A stretch of DNA of 64,000 nt from BP-133 sp040756995 (GTDB lineage: Bacteria > Actinomycetota > Acidimicrobiia > IMCC26256 > BP-133): positions 1-64,000 of the forward strand of contig JBFLYK010000033.1 in NCBI GenBank assembly GCA_040756995.1, written 5' to 3'. Every line of letters begins with the position of its first letter. Positions within the stretch are counted from its first letter, which is position 1. Positions 41,891 through 51,844 of the stretch are shown piece by piece. Below the pieces are notes generated by a model. That model made no database searches and had not been told where the DNA came from. It saw only the letters and a list, made by a program, of their open reading frames with translations. The translations under genes and the position numbers were made by a program.

Positions 41891-43023
41891 GACGCGTCCT
41901 TCCATACGGCCCGGGCGGCGATCCTCTTCATGATCTGTGGCGTCCCCTCCCCGAAGAGGAGGCCCATCACGTCACGGAGGCGCTGCTGGTGCGGCGAATC
42001 CGTGGAGTACGCATAGTGGCCCATGGTGACCATAGCGGCTTCGATCGCCCGGAGCGCCTCCTCGCAGCTGTACCACTTCGACAGCGCGCCCTGGGCCCGT
42101 TGCGACAAGCCCTGGTCGCGCAGCCAGAGCGCCTCGTAGCAGAGGTGGCGGGCGCCGGCGACGCGGGCGGTGGCTTCGACAAGCGGGAAGGTCACCCCCT
42201 GGTAGGCGGAGATCTTGCGCCCGAAGGCCTCCCGCTCATCGGCGTAGGCGGCCGCCTCGTCCAGGCTGGCCTGGGCGGCGCCAACCGACATGAGACCCAG
42301 TAGCGGCCGGGTGTAGTTGAAGGTGTCCACGATGTCGAAGAAGCCCGCACCGGGAGCGGCCGAGACACGCTCGTCGGGAACGAACACGTCGTCGAGGAAG
42401 AGCGAGCCCCGGCCGAGCGGGAGGCACCCGACGTCATGGAAGCCGCTCCGGCTGACCCCGGGGGCCTGGAGGTCCACCAGAAAGCCGCCGATTCCGGCGG
42501 CACCGGGGGCGTCGCTCGCCCGGGCGAACACAACAGCCCGTTCGGCCACGCCCACGAGGCTGACGGAGGTCTTCTCGCCGTTGAGCCGCCATCCGCCGTC
42601 GACCCGTTCGGCCCGGGCCCGGGTGGCGGCGAGGTCCGAGCCGCCGCCCGGTTCGGTGACGCCGTAGGCGAGGATCTCCTCGCCTCGGACGATTCGTGGC
42701 AGCACCTCGGCGCGCAGGCTTTCGGGCACGAGCCGCTCCACGCTCGGTAGGGCGGCGAAATAGGCGAGGAAGGCGAGGTTGAAATCGGCGTAGGCCAGCG
42801 CCTCGAGCGCGGCACCGGTGGCCACGAAGCTCGCCGCCTGGCCACCGAACTCTTCCGAGAACATCAATCCCAGCAAGTGGAACTCACCAAGTCGCCGGTA
42901 ACCGTCCCAGGGGAACTCCTCGGTAACGGCCCGGCCGAGGTATCCGTCGGCGAACTCCTTGGCAGCCAGCGCCCGGACGTGGTCCCGGAAACGGGATTCG
43001 TCGTCGGTGAGCCCGAACTGCAT
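41887..43023 (-). CDS. Acyl-CoA dehydrogenase
   Basis: 378 residues beginning MQFGLTDDESRFRDHVRALA. FAD-binding motif YGVTEPGGGSDLA is the usual VTEPxAGSD; the C-terminal FGEGTPQIMKRIAARAV supplies the catalytic Glu (xEGTxQIxr). ATG 43023 overlaps the thiolase stop by one base. It would introduce the double bond of the acyl-CoA. A Gly-rich in-frame extension upstream of the ATG is ignored because it overlaps the thiolase. Confidence 0.9.
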   Translation of the reverse strand: MQFGLTDDESRFRDHVRALAAKEFADGYLGRAVTEEFPWDGYRRLGEFHLLGLMFSEEFGGQAASFVATGAALEALAYADFNLAFLAYFAALPSVERLVPESLRAEVLPRIVRGEEILAYGVTEPGGGSDLAATRARAERVDGGWRLNGEKTSVSLVGVAERAVVFARASDAPGAAGIGGFLVDLQAPGVSRSGFHDVGCLPLGRGSLFLDDVFVPDERVSAAPGAGFFDIVDTFNYTRPLLGLMSVGAAQASLDEAAAYADEREAFGRKISAYQGVTFPLVEATARVAGARHLCYEALWLRDQGLSQRAQGALSKWYSCEEALRAIEAAMVTMGHYAYSTDSPHQQRLRDVMGLLFGEGTPQIMKRIAARAVWKDAS

Positions 43024-44201
43024 CACAGCCCCTCCCCCACCTCGACCAGCAGGGCCACACCGATCCCCAGGCCGACACACATGGCCTGCACACCCCGGCC
43101 GCCGCCCCGCCGCTCGAGCTCGGCAACGAGGGTCCCGAGGAGCCGTGCACCGGTCGCTCCGACCGGATGGCCCAGCGCGATGGCACCCCCGTTCGGGTTC
43201 ACACGCTCCAGGCTCACCCCGATTTCACGCTGCCAGGCCAGGACGACCGACGCGAATGCTTCGTTGACTTCGTACACGTCGATGTCGCTCGGCGCGATGC
43301 CCGCTTCGGCCAGCAGCCTGGTGGTCGCGCCGATGACGGCGGTGAGCATGAGGACGGGATCGCCGCCCACGGTCACGGCGTGGCGGATGTGGGCGCGGAC
43401 CGGCAGGCCGTGGGCGGCGGCGAACTCGTCCGAGCAGAGCAGGGCCACGGCGGCGCCGTCGGACACCTGGCTGGAATGTGCCGCCGTGATGCGACCTCCG
43501 GCCTTTTCGAACACCGGCTGCAGCGCCCGGGCCCGTTCGAGGTTGAAGTCCGGCCGCATACCCTCGTCTCGATAGGCCAGGGAACCGTCGGGCAGCACCA
43601 CATCGACCAGTTCGGATCCGAAGCGCCCCATGGCCATGGCCTCCACGGCCCGCCGGTGGCTCTCGACTCCGAGCTCGTCCATCTCGTCGCGCCCGATCCC
43701 CCACTTCTCGGCGATGCGCTCGGCCGCGATCCCCTGGGAGGTGATGGGGTACCGGGCAAGGAGGTCGGGTGACACCGCGTGGCCGGGGCGTCCCATTGAC
43801 TCGTGCCAGGCCTGCTCGGGAAGGGATCGGGTCATGACGTCGACTCCACCGACGACGACGCAGCGAGCGTCCCCCGAGCGCACCGAGCGGGCGGCAAGAT
43901 GCACCGCCTGCTGCCCCGAGCCGCACTGCATGTCCAAGGTGAAGCCTGGGACGTCGGGCGGCAAGCCGGCCTGGAGCCAGGCGTTGCGGCCCACGTTAAA
44001 GGACTGCTCGCCGGTCTGGAGGACGCATCCGGCGATGACCTCGTCGACCTGTGACGGATCGATCCCGACACGCTCATGGACCAGGGCCGTGTAGAGGTGG
44101 GCGAGCAGGTCGTCCGCCCGCATGTCGCGGTACATCCCGTTCACCCGACCGATGGGCACGCGGCACGCGTCGACGACCGCCACCCCCACTCCGGATGTCA
44201 T
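43023..44201 (-). CDS. Acetyl-CoA acetyltransferase (3-ketoacyl-CoA thiolase)
   Basis: 392-residue thiolase with the full active site: Cys in LDMQCGSGQQAVH (about residue 90), His in GHPVGATGARLLG and second Cys in MCVGLGIGVALL. It starts with VAVVDACRVPIGR, normal for the family. GAGGAGG precedes ATG 44201. Unlike the two degenerate thiolases near 26 kb it should carry out classical thiolysis. It is flanked in the operon by a hydratase and an acyl-CoA dehydrogenase. Confidence 0.92.
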   Translation of the reverse strand: MTSGVGVAVVDACRVPIGRVNGMYRDMRADDLLAHLYTALVHERVGIDPSQVDEVIAGCVLQTGEQSFNVGRNAWLQAGLPPDVPGFTLDMQCGSGQQAVHLAARSVRSGDARCVVVGGVDVMTRSLPEQAWHESMGRPGHAVSPDLLARYPITSQGIAAERIAEKWGIGRDEMDELGVESHRRAVEAMAMGRFGSELVDVVLPDGSLAYRDEGMRPDFNLERARALQPVFEKAGGRITAAHSSQVSDGAAVALLCSDEFAAAHGLPVRAHIRHAVTVGGDPVLMLTAVIGATTRLLAEAGIAPSDIDVYEVNEAFASVVLAWQREIGVSLERVNPNGGAIALGHPVGATGARLLGTLVAELERRGGGRGVQAMCVGLGIGVALLVEVGEGL

Positions 44202-44223
44202 CGGCAGGCCTCCTCTTTGGGCG

Positions 44224-45018
44224 TCAACGCCCAGTCCACGTCGGCCCTCGCCGTTCGAGGAAGGCGGAGGCGCCCTCCCGGTGGTCGTCGGTCATCTTCA
44301 ACACGCTCTGCCCGAGCCGTTCCAGGCGCCGACCGGTCTCGAGATCGACGTCGACGCAGGTGTTCAGGACGTGCTTCGCCATGCCGAGCGCCAAGGGGGC
44401 GCGCCCGCTCATGGAGTCGGCCAGGGAGAGCGCGGCGTCCAGTGCCTTGGCAGGGGGGGCGACCTCCGTGGCCAGACCCCAGGAAACGGCCTCTTCCGGG
44501 CTCAGGGAGCGACCGAGCATGACGAGTTCCTTCGCCCGGCCCAGCCCGACGTAGCGGACCAGCCGGGAACAACCACCCGAGCCGGGAATGAGACCGACCT
44601 TGGCTTCCGGCATGACGAGCTTGGCGTCGGCGGCGAGGACCCGGAAGTCGCACGACAGGGCGAGCTCGAAACCGCCTCCGGCGGCCACGCCGTTGACGGC
44701 GGCGACGACCGGGATCTCCATGGCTTCGATGAGGTCGAACAGCTCATGGATCGACCGGGCCAGGGCCCGGAAGGCCCGTGTTCCGACCTCCGTGAGCCCA
44801 CGCATGCCGTCGACGTCCTCCCCGGCAGAAAAGGCGCGCCCGGAGCCCGTGATCACCAGGACACGGACGTCACTGGCAACAGCCACCTCCACCAGCAGCT
44901 CCCCGAACCGGTCCCGCATGTCCTGGTTCCAGGCGTTGAGCCGTTCCGGCCGGTTGAGCGTCAGGACACGGACGCCTCCGGGCAGATCGTCCCGCAGGAC
45001 GGTGTCGGAGACCGTCAT
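44224..45018 (-). CDS. Enoyl-CoA hydratase
   Basis: 264 residues. Both catalytic glutamates are present (AAGGGFELALSCD and VMPEAKVGLIPGSGG), and GRAFSAGEDVDGM forms the oxyanion loop. ATG 45018 overlaps the MaoC stop (ATGA). Second true hydratase of this operon, so the pathway probably has two hydration steps or this one serves a ring intermediate. Confidence 0.88.
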   Translation of the reverse strand: MTVSDTVLRDDLPGGVRVLTLNRPERLNAWNQDMRDRFGELLVEVAVASDVRVLVITGSGRAFSAGEDVDGMRGLTEVGTRAFRALARSIHELFDLIEAMEIPVVAAVNGVAAGGGFELALSCDFRVLAADAKLVMPEAKVGLIPGSGGCSRLVRYVGLGRAKELVMLGRSLSPEEAVSWGLATEVAPPAKALDAALSLADSMSGRAPLALGMAKHVLNTCVDVDLETGRRLERLGQSVLKMTDDHREGASAFLERRGPTWTGR

Positions 45019-45356
45019 CGCACCGCGATCTCGACGGACACGGCGACGGTGCCGTCCTCCTTGGTGACCTGCAGCCCCGGGCCCTCACCGGCCGGACCCA
45101 GCGCCAGTGATTCACCAGGGAAGACCGGGGCCCGCAGCCGTGAGCGCACGGCTGTCAGGTTGAGGCCCTGGGCGACGAGCGCGTCGACGACGAGGCTGAC
45201 CGTGAGGGGCCCGTGGGCGATCACCGACGGCATCCCGGCCTGGCGAGCAAAGGCTTCGTCGACGTGCATCGGGTTGAAGTCGCCGCTGGCGCCGGCGTAT
45301 CGGGCGATCTTGAGCCGATCGACGTCGGGGAGGGCACGGGGGGAATCGATGGTCAT
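45015..45356 (-). CDS. MaoC-like dehydratase, C-terminal half type
   Basis: 113-residue hot-dog protein with the hydratase-2 motif split as YAGASGDFNPMHVDEAFA and MPSVIAHGPLT: catalytic Asp and His are both visible. Together with the next upstream gene it forms a two-subunit (R)-specific enoyl-CoA hydratase like HadAB or ChsH-type enzymes in mycobacteria. ATGA overlaps on both sides favour equal translation of the two subunits. Confidence 0.88.
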   Translation of the reverse strand: MTIDSPRALPDVDRLKIARYAGASGDFNPMHVDEAFARQAGMPSVIAHGPLTVSLVVDALVAQGLNLTAVRSRLRAPVFPGESLALGPAGEGPGLQVTKEDGTVAVSVEIAVR

Positions 45357-45742
45357 GCATCGAGCCTTTCGATGAAGGTGGTCCGCTGACGCTGGACGGG
45401 GCGGCCCGCGCCGTCGAGCGCTTCGGTCAGCACCACTCCGAACTGCGACGTGCCCTTGGTGTAGACGTCCTCGACGCGGATCTCGACCTGGAGGACTTCA
45501 TCCGGCTCGACCGGACGCTCCCACTCGTAGTCCTGGCCCACCAGCAGGCCACGGTCCATCCGCAGCCCTAGGTGCGTGATCAGTGCCGTCTCGCCGGCGA
45601 TGACGGGCCCGAAGAACGGGACGAGCCGGGCGGTGGTGGCTCCCGTGGGCGTGCCGATCGCGCTCTCCATCTCCATGAGCTTCTCTGCGGCGACCCGGTA
45701 CGGCCCCGAGAAGAGCACAGTTCCCTTTGCCGATTCGTTCAT
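45353..45742 (-). CDS. MaoC-like dehydratase partner subunit (FAS1-DH-like N-terminal half)
   Basis: 129-residue hot-dog fold protein lacking the catalytic Asp-His motif. Segments GPYRVAAEKLMEMESAIG and GLLVGQDYEWERPVEPDEV match the non-catalytic N-terminal half of MaoC heterodimers (HadA/C-like), which bind the acyl chain. It overlaps the ferredoxin stop and the catalytic subunit start. Confidence 0.85.
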   Translation of the reverse strand: MNESAKGTVLFSGPYRVAAEKLMEMESAIGTPTGATTARLVPFFGPVIAGETALITHLGLRMDRGLLVGQDYEWERPVEPDEVLQVEIRVEDVYTKGTSQFGVVLTEALDGAGRPVQRQRTTFIERLDA

Positions 45743-46110
45743 TCGGTTGGTTGCTCCAGCGCGGGGGCTGGTGCGGTCTCCTTCCTGTTCAGGGCGGGGC
45801 GCGCTTGATCTTCGCTGATCAAGATCGCCTTGGTGGGGCAGACGGCGGCGGCGCGGCGCGCCTTGGCGACGAGGTGGTCAGGGGGCCGGGGCAACAAGAC
45901 CTCCGGGTAGGCGGAGTCGTGTTCGCCCGACATGCGGAAGATCTCGGGGGCCACGGCCTCGCAGCGGGCGTGAGACTGGCACGCCGGGTAGTTCACCTCG
46001 ACGAAGATTCCTCCATCGCCATTGGTCTCCGGCGATGTCGCCCGTGTTCCGTCAGCCTCCACGGCGACGTTGTCACTGACGTCGACGAAGATCTCCCCCT
46101 CTGCGGTCAC
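45739..46110 (-). CDS. Single-cluster ferredoxin (3Fe-4S/4Fe-4S type) 1
   Basis: 123 residues, start GTG 46110 after GAGGAG. The cluster is bound by ACQSHARCEAVAPEIF and VCPTKAI: C-x5-C plus a distal CP, so three cysteines with the fourth position absent, typical of [3Fe-4S] ferredoxins serving P450s or oxygenases in actinobacteria. An N-terminal acidic extension of about 45 residues is unusual. Adjacent to a second ferredoxin gene. Confidence 0.82.
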   Translation of the reverse strand: MTAEGEIFVDVSDNVAVEADGTRATSPETNGDGGIFVEVNYPACQSHARCEAVAPEIFRMSGEHDSAYPEVLLPRPPDHLVAKARRAAAVCPTKAILISEDQARPALNRKETAPAPALEQPTE

Positions 46111-46124
46111 TCCGCCAGCTCCTC

Positions 46125-46379
46125 TCAACACACCGCGGTACGGGGCAGCCATGGACCCGATAGCCACCGTGTCGGTCCCGCCACCGTGTCGATGGCGCCC
46201 TCCGGGCACCGGTTCGCCGCCACGCAGACCTCCAACTCGAGTTCCTCGGGCAGGTGCGCGTCCTGGAACTCCACGGCGACGTAGGCGTAGCCCCAGTCGT
46301 CCTGCTTGAACACCCGCCCGCTCACGGCGACGCAGGTGCCGTGACCCGTGCACCGGATGGGATCGATGCGCACCTTCAC
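46125..46379 (-). CDS. Single-cluster ferredoxin 2
   Basis: 84 residues. VRIDPIRCTGHGTCVAVSGRVF and RCPEGAID carry the C-x5-C plus CP pattern of [3Fe-4S] ferredoxins, with Gly-His in place of the fourth Cys. GTG 46379 is weakly preceded by a ribosome site. Paralogue of the ferredoxin just downstream; one of them may give electrons to the diiron protein encoded upstream. Confidence 0.85.
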   Translation of the reverse strand: MKVRIDPIRCTGHGTCVAVSGRVFKQDDWGYAYVAVEFQDAHLPEELELEVCVAANRCPEGAIDTVAGPTRWLSGPWLPRTAVC

Positions 46380-46395
46380 CGCGGGCCCGCCGTGC

Positions 46396-47148
46396 TCAGA
46401 GGAACTTGCGGTTGGCCAGCGGGTCCGGCACGGTCAGGCCCAGGGCCTGGATCATCGGGGTCGTCTCGTCGATGAACTGCTGACGCAACTCGCCGTTGGT
46501 GTGCTGCTTGAGGCCCCAGGCGATGTACTTCTGGTCGCGCTTCGACTTGGTGTTCCCGAACATGTCGAGCACTCTCGGATACCAGTCGTGGAGGGCCTTC
46601 TGGGCTTCGGCCCGACCGTCTTCGGTCGAGCAGATCACCTTCAGGTGGTAATGGCCCATGGCACTATGGCCGTATTCGTCGTTGACGACGCCTGGCGCGC
46701 TACGACGCATGGGCCCGTAGGTGGAGTTGATCCACTCCCGCCCCTGGTAGACGCCGACGCGGTCTCCCAGGAAGTTGAACCAGCCCAGTTCGACCCAGGT
46801 CTCGGGGATGTAGTTGAAGATGTCGAGGAACCCCGCCGCGCCCTCGAGCATCCGCGAATCGCTGAAATCGAGGCCCAGCTGTAGCCCGAGGTTGTAATAG
46901 ATGTAGCCGTGGCGCGTCTCGTCGGCGATGTAGTGCATCACCCGGACCTTGTCGCCCGGCGTGGGCGCCAGTTGCCACATGCGTTCACCAAGCTTGAAGG
47001 TGTAGCCGTTGAAGAGGCCGGTGCCTTCGACGCCGGCCTGGACCATCACCAACTGCGTCAGGAGTTGCCGATACTCCTCGGGCATCGCCCTATCGTCAGG
47101 CTCGAAGATCGTTGTCGCTTCGGGACGAATCGATTCCTTGACCGGCAC
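46396..47148 (-). CDS. PaaA/PaaC-like diiron oxygenase subunit
   Basis: 250 residues of the phenylacetic acid catabolic protein family (ferritin-like). ADETRHGYIYYNLGLQLG holds the Glu-x2-His of the first site and NDEYGHSAMGHYHLKVICS a second Glu/His set, so it looks like a metal-binding catalytic subunit; no partner subunit is visible nearby. It could epoxidise or hydroxylate an aryl- or acyl-CoA. GTG 47148 follows GGAGGGAG. It is first in the operon reaching to 40143 and divergent from the NuoF-like gene. Confidence 0.82.
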   Translation of the reverse strand: MPVKESIRPEATTIFEPDDRAMPEEYRQLLTQLVMVQAGVEGTGLFNGYTFKLGERMWQLAPTPGDKVRVMHYIADETRHGYIYYNLGLQLGLDFSDSRMLEGAAGFLDIFNYIPETWVELGWFNFLGDRVGVYQGREWINSTYGPMRRSAPGVVNDEYGHSAMGHYHLKVICSTEDGRAEAQKALHDWYPRVLDMFGNTKSKRDQKYIAWGLKQHTNGELRQQFIDETTPMIQALGLTVPDPLANRKFL

Positions 47149-47201
47149 CGCGTCTCCCTCCGCTCGGTCGGTGGCGTCTGAGTGCTCCGGCGTTCAGTCC
47201 C

Positions 47202-47230
47202 TTGAGCACTCGATGAATATGTTCTACCAT
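47202..47230 (+). promoter_or_regulatory. Leaderless promoter with the same operator as at 24.3 kb
   Basis: TTGAGC (47202-47207), 17 bp, TACCAT (47225-47230), with ATG 47238 about 8 bases after the -10. The block from GAATAT through TTCTACCATACGGTCGATGG and ATT (47215-47244) is identical to the one upstream of 24303 except one base. Confidence 0.75.
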
Positions 47231-47237
47231 ACGGTCG

Positions 47238-48593
47238 ATGGATTACGCAAGACGCCTGCCGCTTCTCCTCGAGTCGCCGGCTGCGGCCCAGATGGAGACC
47301 CTGGACAGAGCCCGAGAGCGAGGCGTCTACGAGGGGCTCGCAAGGACGGACCGGTTCGGGCGGGCATGGCTGCTCCAGGAGCTGACAGATGCGGGCCTCC
47401 GGGGTCGGGGCGGGGCGGGCTTCACCACCGGGCGCAAATGGGCGTCCGTCGCATCGGCGGCGAGTGATCGCAGGGTGCTGTTGAACGGCGCCGAAGCGGA
47501 GCCCCTCAGCTGGAAGGACCGCTGGCTGCTCGAACAGCGCCCTCATCTCGTCCTCGAGGGAGTTCTCCTCGCCGCCATGGCGGTGGACGCGCCGAGCGTC
47601 CACTGCTATATCAGCGACCCGAAGGCGCGGGCCGTCTTCGCCGCCGCCGCCCGGGAGGCGACCGCGGCCGGCGTCCTCGATCGGGCCGGTCTGGATCAGC
47701 TGGACATTGTCGTCGTGGCGGCACCGGCGGCATACGTGGCCGGCGAAGAGACCGCGGCGATCCGCTACATCAACGGAGGGCCTGCCCTTCCCCTTCTGAA
47801 GCCTCCGAGACCCTTCGAGTGCGGGATCGACGGCCGGCCCACGCTCGTCAACAACGTCGAAACCCTGGCCCACGCGGCCTGGATCGCCCAGCGCGGCGCC
47901 GCCTCGTTCCGCCAGTTTGGGACCCCCGCCTCCCCCGGCACGTTCCTGTCGTGCATCAGCGGAGCAGTGGCGCGGCCGGGCCTGTACGAATTCCCGCTGG
48001 GCATCTCGCTCGCCGAGGTTCTGGATCTCGTCGGATCCGATGCCGGGCCGCCCCGGGGCTTTCTGATGGGTGGCTATTTCTCGGGATTCCTGCCGGCGAC
48101 GGGCGTCGCGGCCGCCTTGGACTATGACGGCCTGCGTGAACGGTTCGGTTCCTCTCTCGGGAATGGCTCTGTCGTCGTGCTCGGCCAAGACGACTGTCCG
48201 GTCCGGGTCGCCAGCGAGGTCTTCGCTTTTTTCGAGGCACAGTCGGCCCGCCAGTGTGGTGTTTGCGTGGATGGCACCGCCGCATTGACCCGTGTCGCGC
48301 TTCAGTTCCAAGCGCAGGATGCGAACCCGGACCAGATCCAGATTCTGCGGTCGCGCTCATCGATGCTCCGCCGCCGGGGCGCATGCCAGCTACTCGATGC
48401 CGCCGCGGCGCTGGCCGGGTCTCTCGTCAGGTGGTTTGAGCCCGATCTGCTCCGGCACACGAACGGCACCCAGTGCCCCGACTGCGACGGCCGAGTCCCA
48501 TGGGAGACCGGTGTCGGACCACGCGCTGTCCCACCCTCCACCGGAGCCGGACCGATCGCCAAACCCATCGTCGTTGATGTGTCTCAGGCCTAG
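47238..48593 (+). CDS. NuoF-like NADH-binding flavoprotein
   Basis: 451 residues of the complex I 51-kDa family. FMN site LRGRGGAGFTTGRKW (about 54-68), NADH site LNGAEAEPLSWKDRWLLEQR (about 81-100) and AYVAGEETAAIRYINGG are clear. In the usual SCGxCxxC cluster motif this protein has QCGVCVDG and a later GACQLLD, so one cysteine is replaced by Gly and a [4Fe-4S] cluster would be incomplete. Not part of a complex I operon; it probably moves electrons from NADH to the ferredoxins encoded divergently. Leaderless start at ATG 47238. Confidence 0.85.
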   Translation: MDYARRLPLLLESPAAAQMETLDRARERGVYEGLARTDRFGRAWLLQELTDAGLRGRGGAGFTTGRKWASVASAASDRRVLLNGAEAEPLSWKDRWLLEQRPHLVLEGVLLAAMAVDAPSVHCYISDPKARAVFAAAAREATAAGVLDRAGLDQLDIVVVAAPAAYVAGEETAAIRYINGGPALPLLKPPRPFECGIDGRPTLVNNVETLAHAAWIAQRGAASFRQFGTPASPGTFLSCISGAVARPGLYEFPLGISLAEVLDLVGSDAGPPRGFLMGGYFSGFLPATGVAAALDYDGLRERFGSSLGNGSVVVLGQDDCPVRVASEVFAFFEAQSARQCGVCVDGTAALTRVALQFQAQDANPDQIQILRSRSSMLRRRGACQLLDAAAALAGSLVRWFEPDLLRHTNGTQCPDCDGRVPWETGVGPRAVPPSTGAGPIAKPIVVDVSQA

Positions 48594-48594
48594 T

Positions 48595-48607
48595 GGTCGT
48601 TCCGACC
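48595..48607. promoter_or_regulatory. Short perfect inverted repeat upstream of the ALDH gene
   Basis: GGTCG-TTC-CGACC begins just after the NuoF-like stop codon (48591-48593) and lies 29 bases before the ALDH start. It could be an operator half-pair or a weak hairpin; nothing else decides. Confidence 0.3.
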
Positions 48608-48636
48608 ATGAACCGAACCGGATGAGAGGAGAGCAG

Positions 48637-50091
48637 GTGTCTGCGGATGAGTTCGTCGAGGTTGGTCTTGTCATCGGTGGGGAGCGACTACTGACCGGCC
48701 GATGGGACGAGCATCCGAACCCGGCTCGGGAAGTCGATGTCGTAGGCCGGTCACCCGTGGCCGGAGCTAAAGAGGTCGACCTGGCCGTGGAGGCGGCGGC
48801 CGGAGCCTTTCCCGCCTGGGCCGCGCTCGATCTGTCCGAACGGGCCGCCCTGCTCGCCGCCGCCGGTGACATGCTTCAGACCCGTAGCGCGGAATGGGAG
48901 GCCCTGCTCACTCGGGAGCATGGGCGGCCGCTCTATGAATCCCGTCTGGACATCCAGTTCGGCGGGGCCGTCCTCCGCTATTTCGGATCCGAGTGCTCCT
49001 ACCCCGAGCCCCGCGTCTTCGAAGACGGGCAAGGTCGGCTCACCGTAGGGCACCGACCCATCGGTGTCTGCGCCGGGATCGTTCCCTGGAACTTCCCCGT
49101 CGGCCTTTCGATGCCCAAGGTCGGCGCCGCGCTGCTGGCGGGGAACACCATTGTGATCAAGTTGCCGGATTACTCTCCGCTCACGGCTGCGCTGGTTCTC
49201 GGCGAGGTTGCCGACCTGCTGCCGCCCGGGGTGCTGAACGTCGTCACGGGGCGGGGACCGGAGGTCGGTCAACTGCTCGCCGAGCACCCGACGGTCCGCA
49301 AAGTCGCCCTGACCGGCGGGACGCCAACCGGCCGGGCGGTCATGCGAGCCGCCAGCGAACAGCTGAAGCGCGTCACGCTCGAACTCGGAGGCAACGACGC
49401 CGCGATTGTCCTGCCTGACGCCCAGGTCGACCAGACACTGGGGGAAAAGCTGATGCTGGGCGCGTTCACCGCCAGCGGCCAGATCTGCTTCGCCATCAAA
49501 CGCGTCTACGCACCACGCCGCGTGTTCGCCGACGTCGTCGAAGCGATCGCGGCGGCGCTGGACGACTCCCTTCTCGGAGACGGACTCGAGCCGGGTGTGA
49601 CTCTCGGTCCTGTCAACAACCGCCGCAGCCACGAGCGGCTCAACCGGCTCCGCGCCGGGTTGGACAAGATCGGAGCCAACACGCTGATTCGAGGCTCGGT
49701 GGTTCCGGGGACCGACCTCGACGCCGGCTACTTCCAGCGTCCGACCCTGGTCGTCGATCCACCCCGGGACGCCGAGATCGTGAAGGTCGAGCAGTTCGGC
49801 CCCATCCTGCCGATCCTGGCCTACGATGACGACGAGGACCCGATCGGTCTCGCCAACGACAGCGAGTTCGGCCTGTGTGCCTCGCTGTGGACGGCAGACG
49901 AAGGCGCGGCGTTCGACCTCGCGAGCCGGATCGAATCCGGAACGGTGTTCATCAACAGCCACGGCCCGTTCAGCCTCGACCTCTCGGCACCCTTCGGAGG
50001 GGTGAAGGCCAGCGGTCTGGGCCGCGAGTTCGGCGTCGAGGGCCTCTCCGAATACCTCGACGTTCAAACCGTGTCCAACCGCGGGCTATAG
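48637..50091 (+). CDS. Aldehyde dehydrogenase (NAD(P)-dependent)
   Basis: 484 residues. Catalytic Glu249 in LELGGNDAAIVL and Cys284 in ASGQICFAIKRVY are in place; VPWNFPVGLSMPKVGAALLAG and GLGREFGVEGLSEYL are further ALDH landmarks. I chose GTG 48637 because GAGGAG sits at good spacing; an in-frame ATG at 48622 lies inside that site. Oxidises an aldehyde to the acid, possibly the product of the MDR alcohol dehydrogenase at 37.6 kb. Same strand as the NuoF-like gene. Confidence 0.92.
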   Translation: MSADEFVEVGLVIGGERLLTGRWDEHPNPAREVDVVGRSPVAGAKEVDLAVEAAAGAFPAWAALDLSERAALLAAAGDMLQTRSAEWEALLTREHGRPLYESRLDIQFGGAVLRYFGSECSYPEPRVFEDGQGRLTVGHRPIGVCAGIVPWNFPVGLSMPKVGAALLAGNTIVIKLPDYSPLTAALVLGEVADLLPPGVLNVVTGRGPEVGQLLAEHPTVRKVALTGGTPTGRAVMRAASEQLKRVTLELGGNDAAIVLPDAQVDQTLGEKLMLGAFTASGQICFAIKRVYAPRRVFADVVEAIAAALDDSLLGDGLEPGVTLGPVNNRRSHERLNRLRAGLDKIGANTLIRGSVVPGTDLDAGYFQRPTLVVDPPRDAEIVKVEQFGPILPILAYDDDEDPIGLANDSEFGLCASLWTADEGAAFDLASRIESGTVFINSHGPFSLDLSAPFGGVKASGLGREFGVEGLSEYLDVQTVSNRGL

Positions 50092-50096
50092 CTGCT

Positions 50097-50549
50097 GTGT
50101 CTCACGAAGAAGAGGGCAGCCCCATCGCGGGACCCAGCGGACTTCTCCAAGGCTGCACCGAACAGACCTTCCGGGTGCCCCTGGGTGATGTGGATGCCGC
50201 GCGGATCCATTTCAGCAGTGTTTTCGACTACGCCGACCGAGCAAATGCAGAGCTGTTCCATCAGCTCGGCCTTCCGCTGACCGCTATGCTTCGGTGCGGC
50301 TTCGGGCTTCCCGTGGTCCAGGCGAACTCGTCCTACGTTCGGTCCTTCGGTTTGGATGACGTCATCCGCGTCACGTCACGGGTTGCCGAGGTCCGTGACC
50401 GCAGCATCACCGTTGACCACCGGATCACTCGCCTGCAGGACGGCGCGGAGCTAGCGAACGTCACCATCGTCCACGTGTGCGTCGACGAAGACGGTCGACC
50501 AGCTCCCATCGCCCGACTGTTCGAAGCACTCGCCTTGGTCGACGGCTAG
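50097..50549 (+). CDS. Hot-dog acyl-CoA thioesterase
   Basis: 150 residues with the 4-hydroxybenzoyl-CoA thioesterase pattern: VPLGDVDAARIHFSSVFDYA includes the catalytic Asp region and is followed by NAELFHQLGLPLTAM. The strands VIRVTSRVAEVRDRSITVDH, LANVTIVHVCVDEDGR complete the fold. GTG 50097 lies 5 bases after the ALDH stop. It would release free acid from an aryl- or acyl-CoA, protecting the CoA pool. Confidence 0.82.
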   Translation: MSHEEEGSPIAGPSGLLQGCTEQTFRVPLGDVDAARIHFSSVFDYADRANAELFHQLGLPLTAMLRCGFGLPVVQANSSYVRSFGLDDVIRVTSRVAEVRDRSITVDHRITRLQDGAELANVTIVHVCVDEDGRPAPIARLFEALALVDG

Positions 50550-50596
50550 GCCTCTGAGCAGTCGTCGACCAGTACAGACTGGAGAGTCAACGGGCC

Positions 50597-51808
<1,212 letters not shown>

Positions 51809-51844
51809 GTCGACTGTTCTATAACCTGATCTACTTACTCGGCC

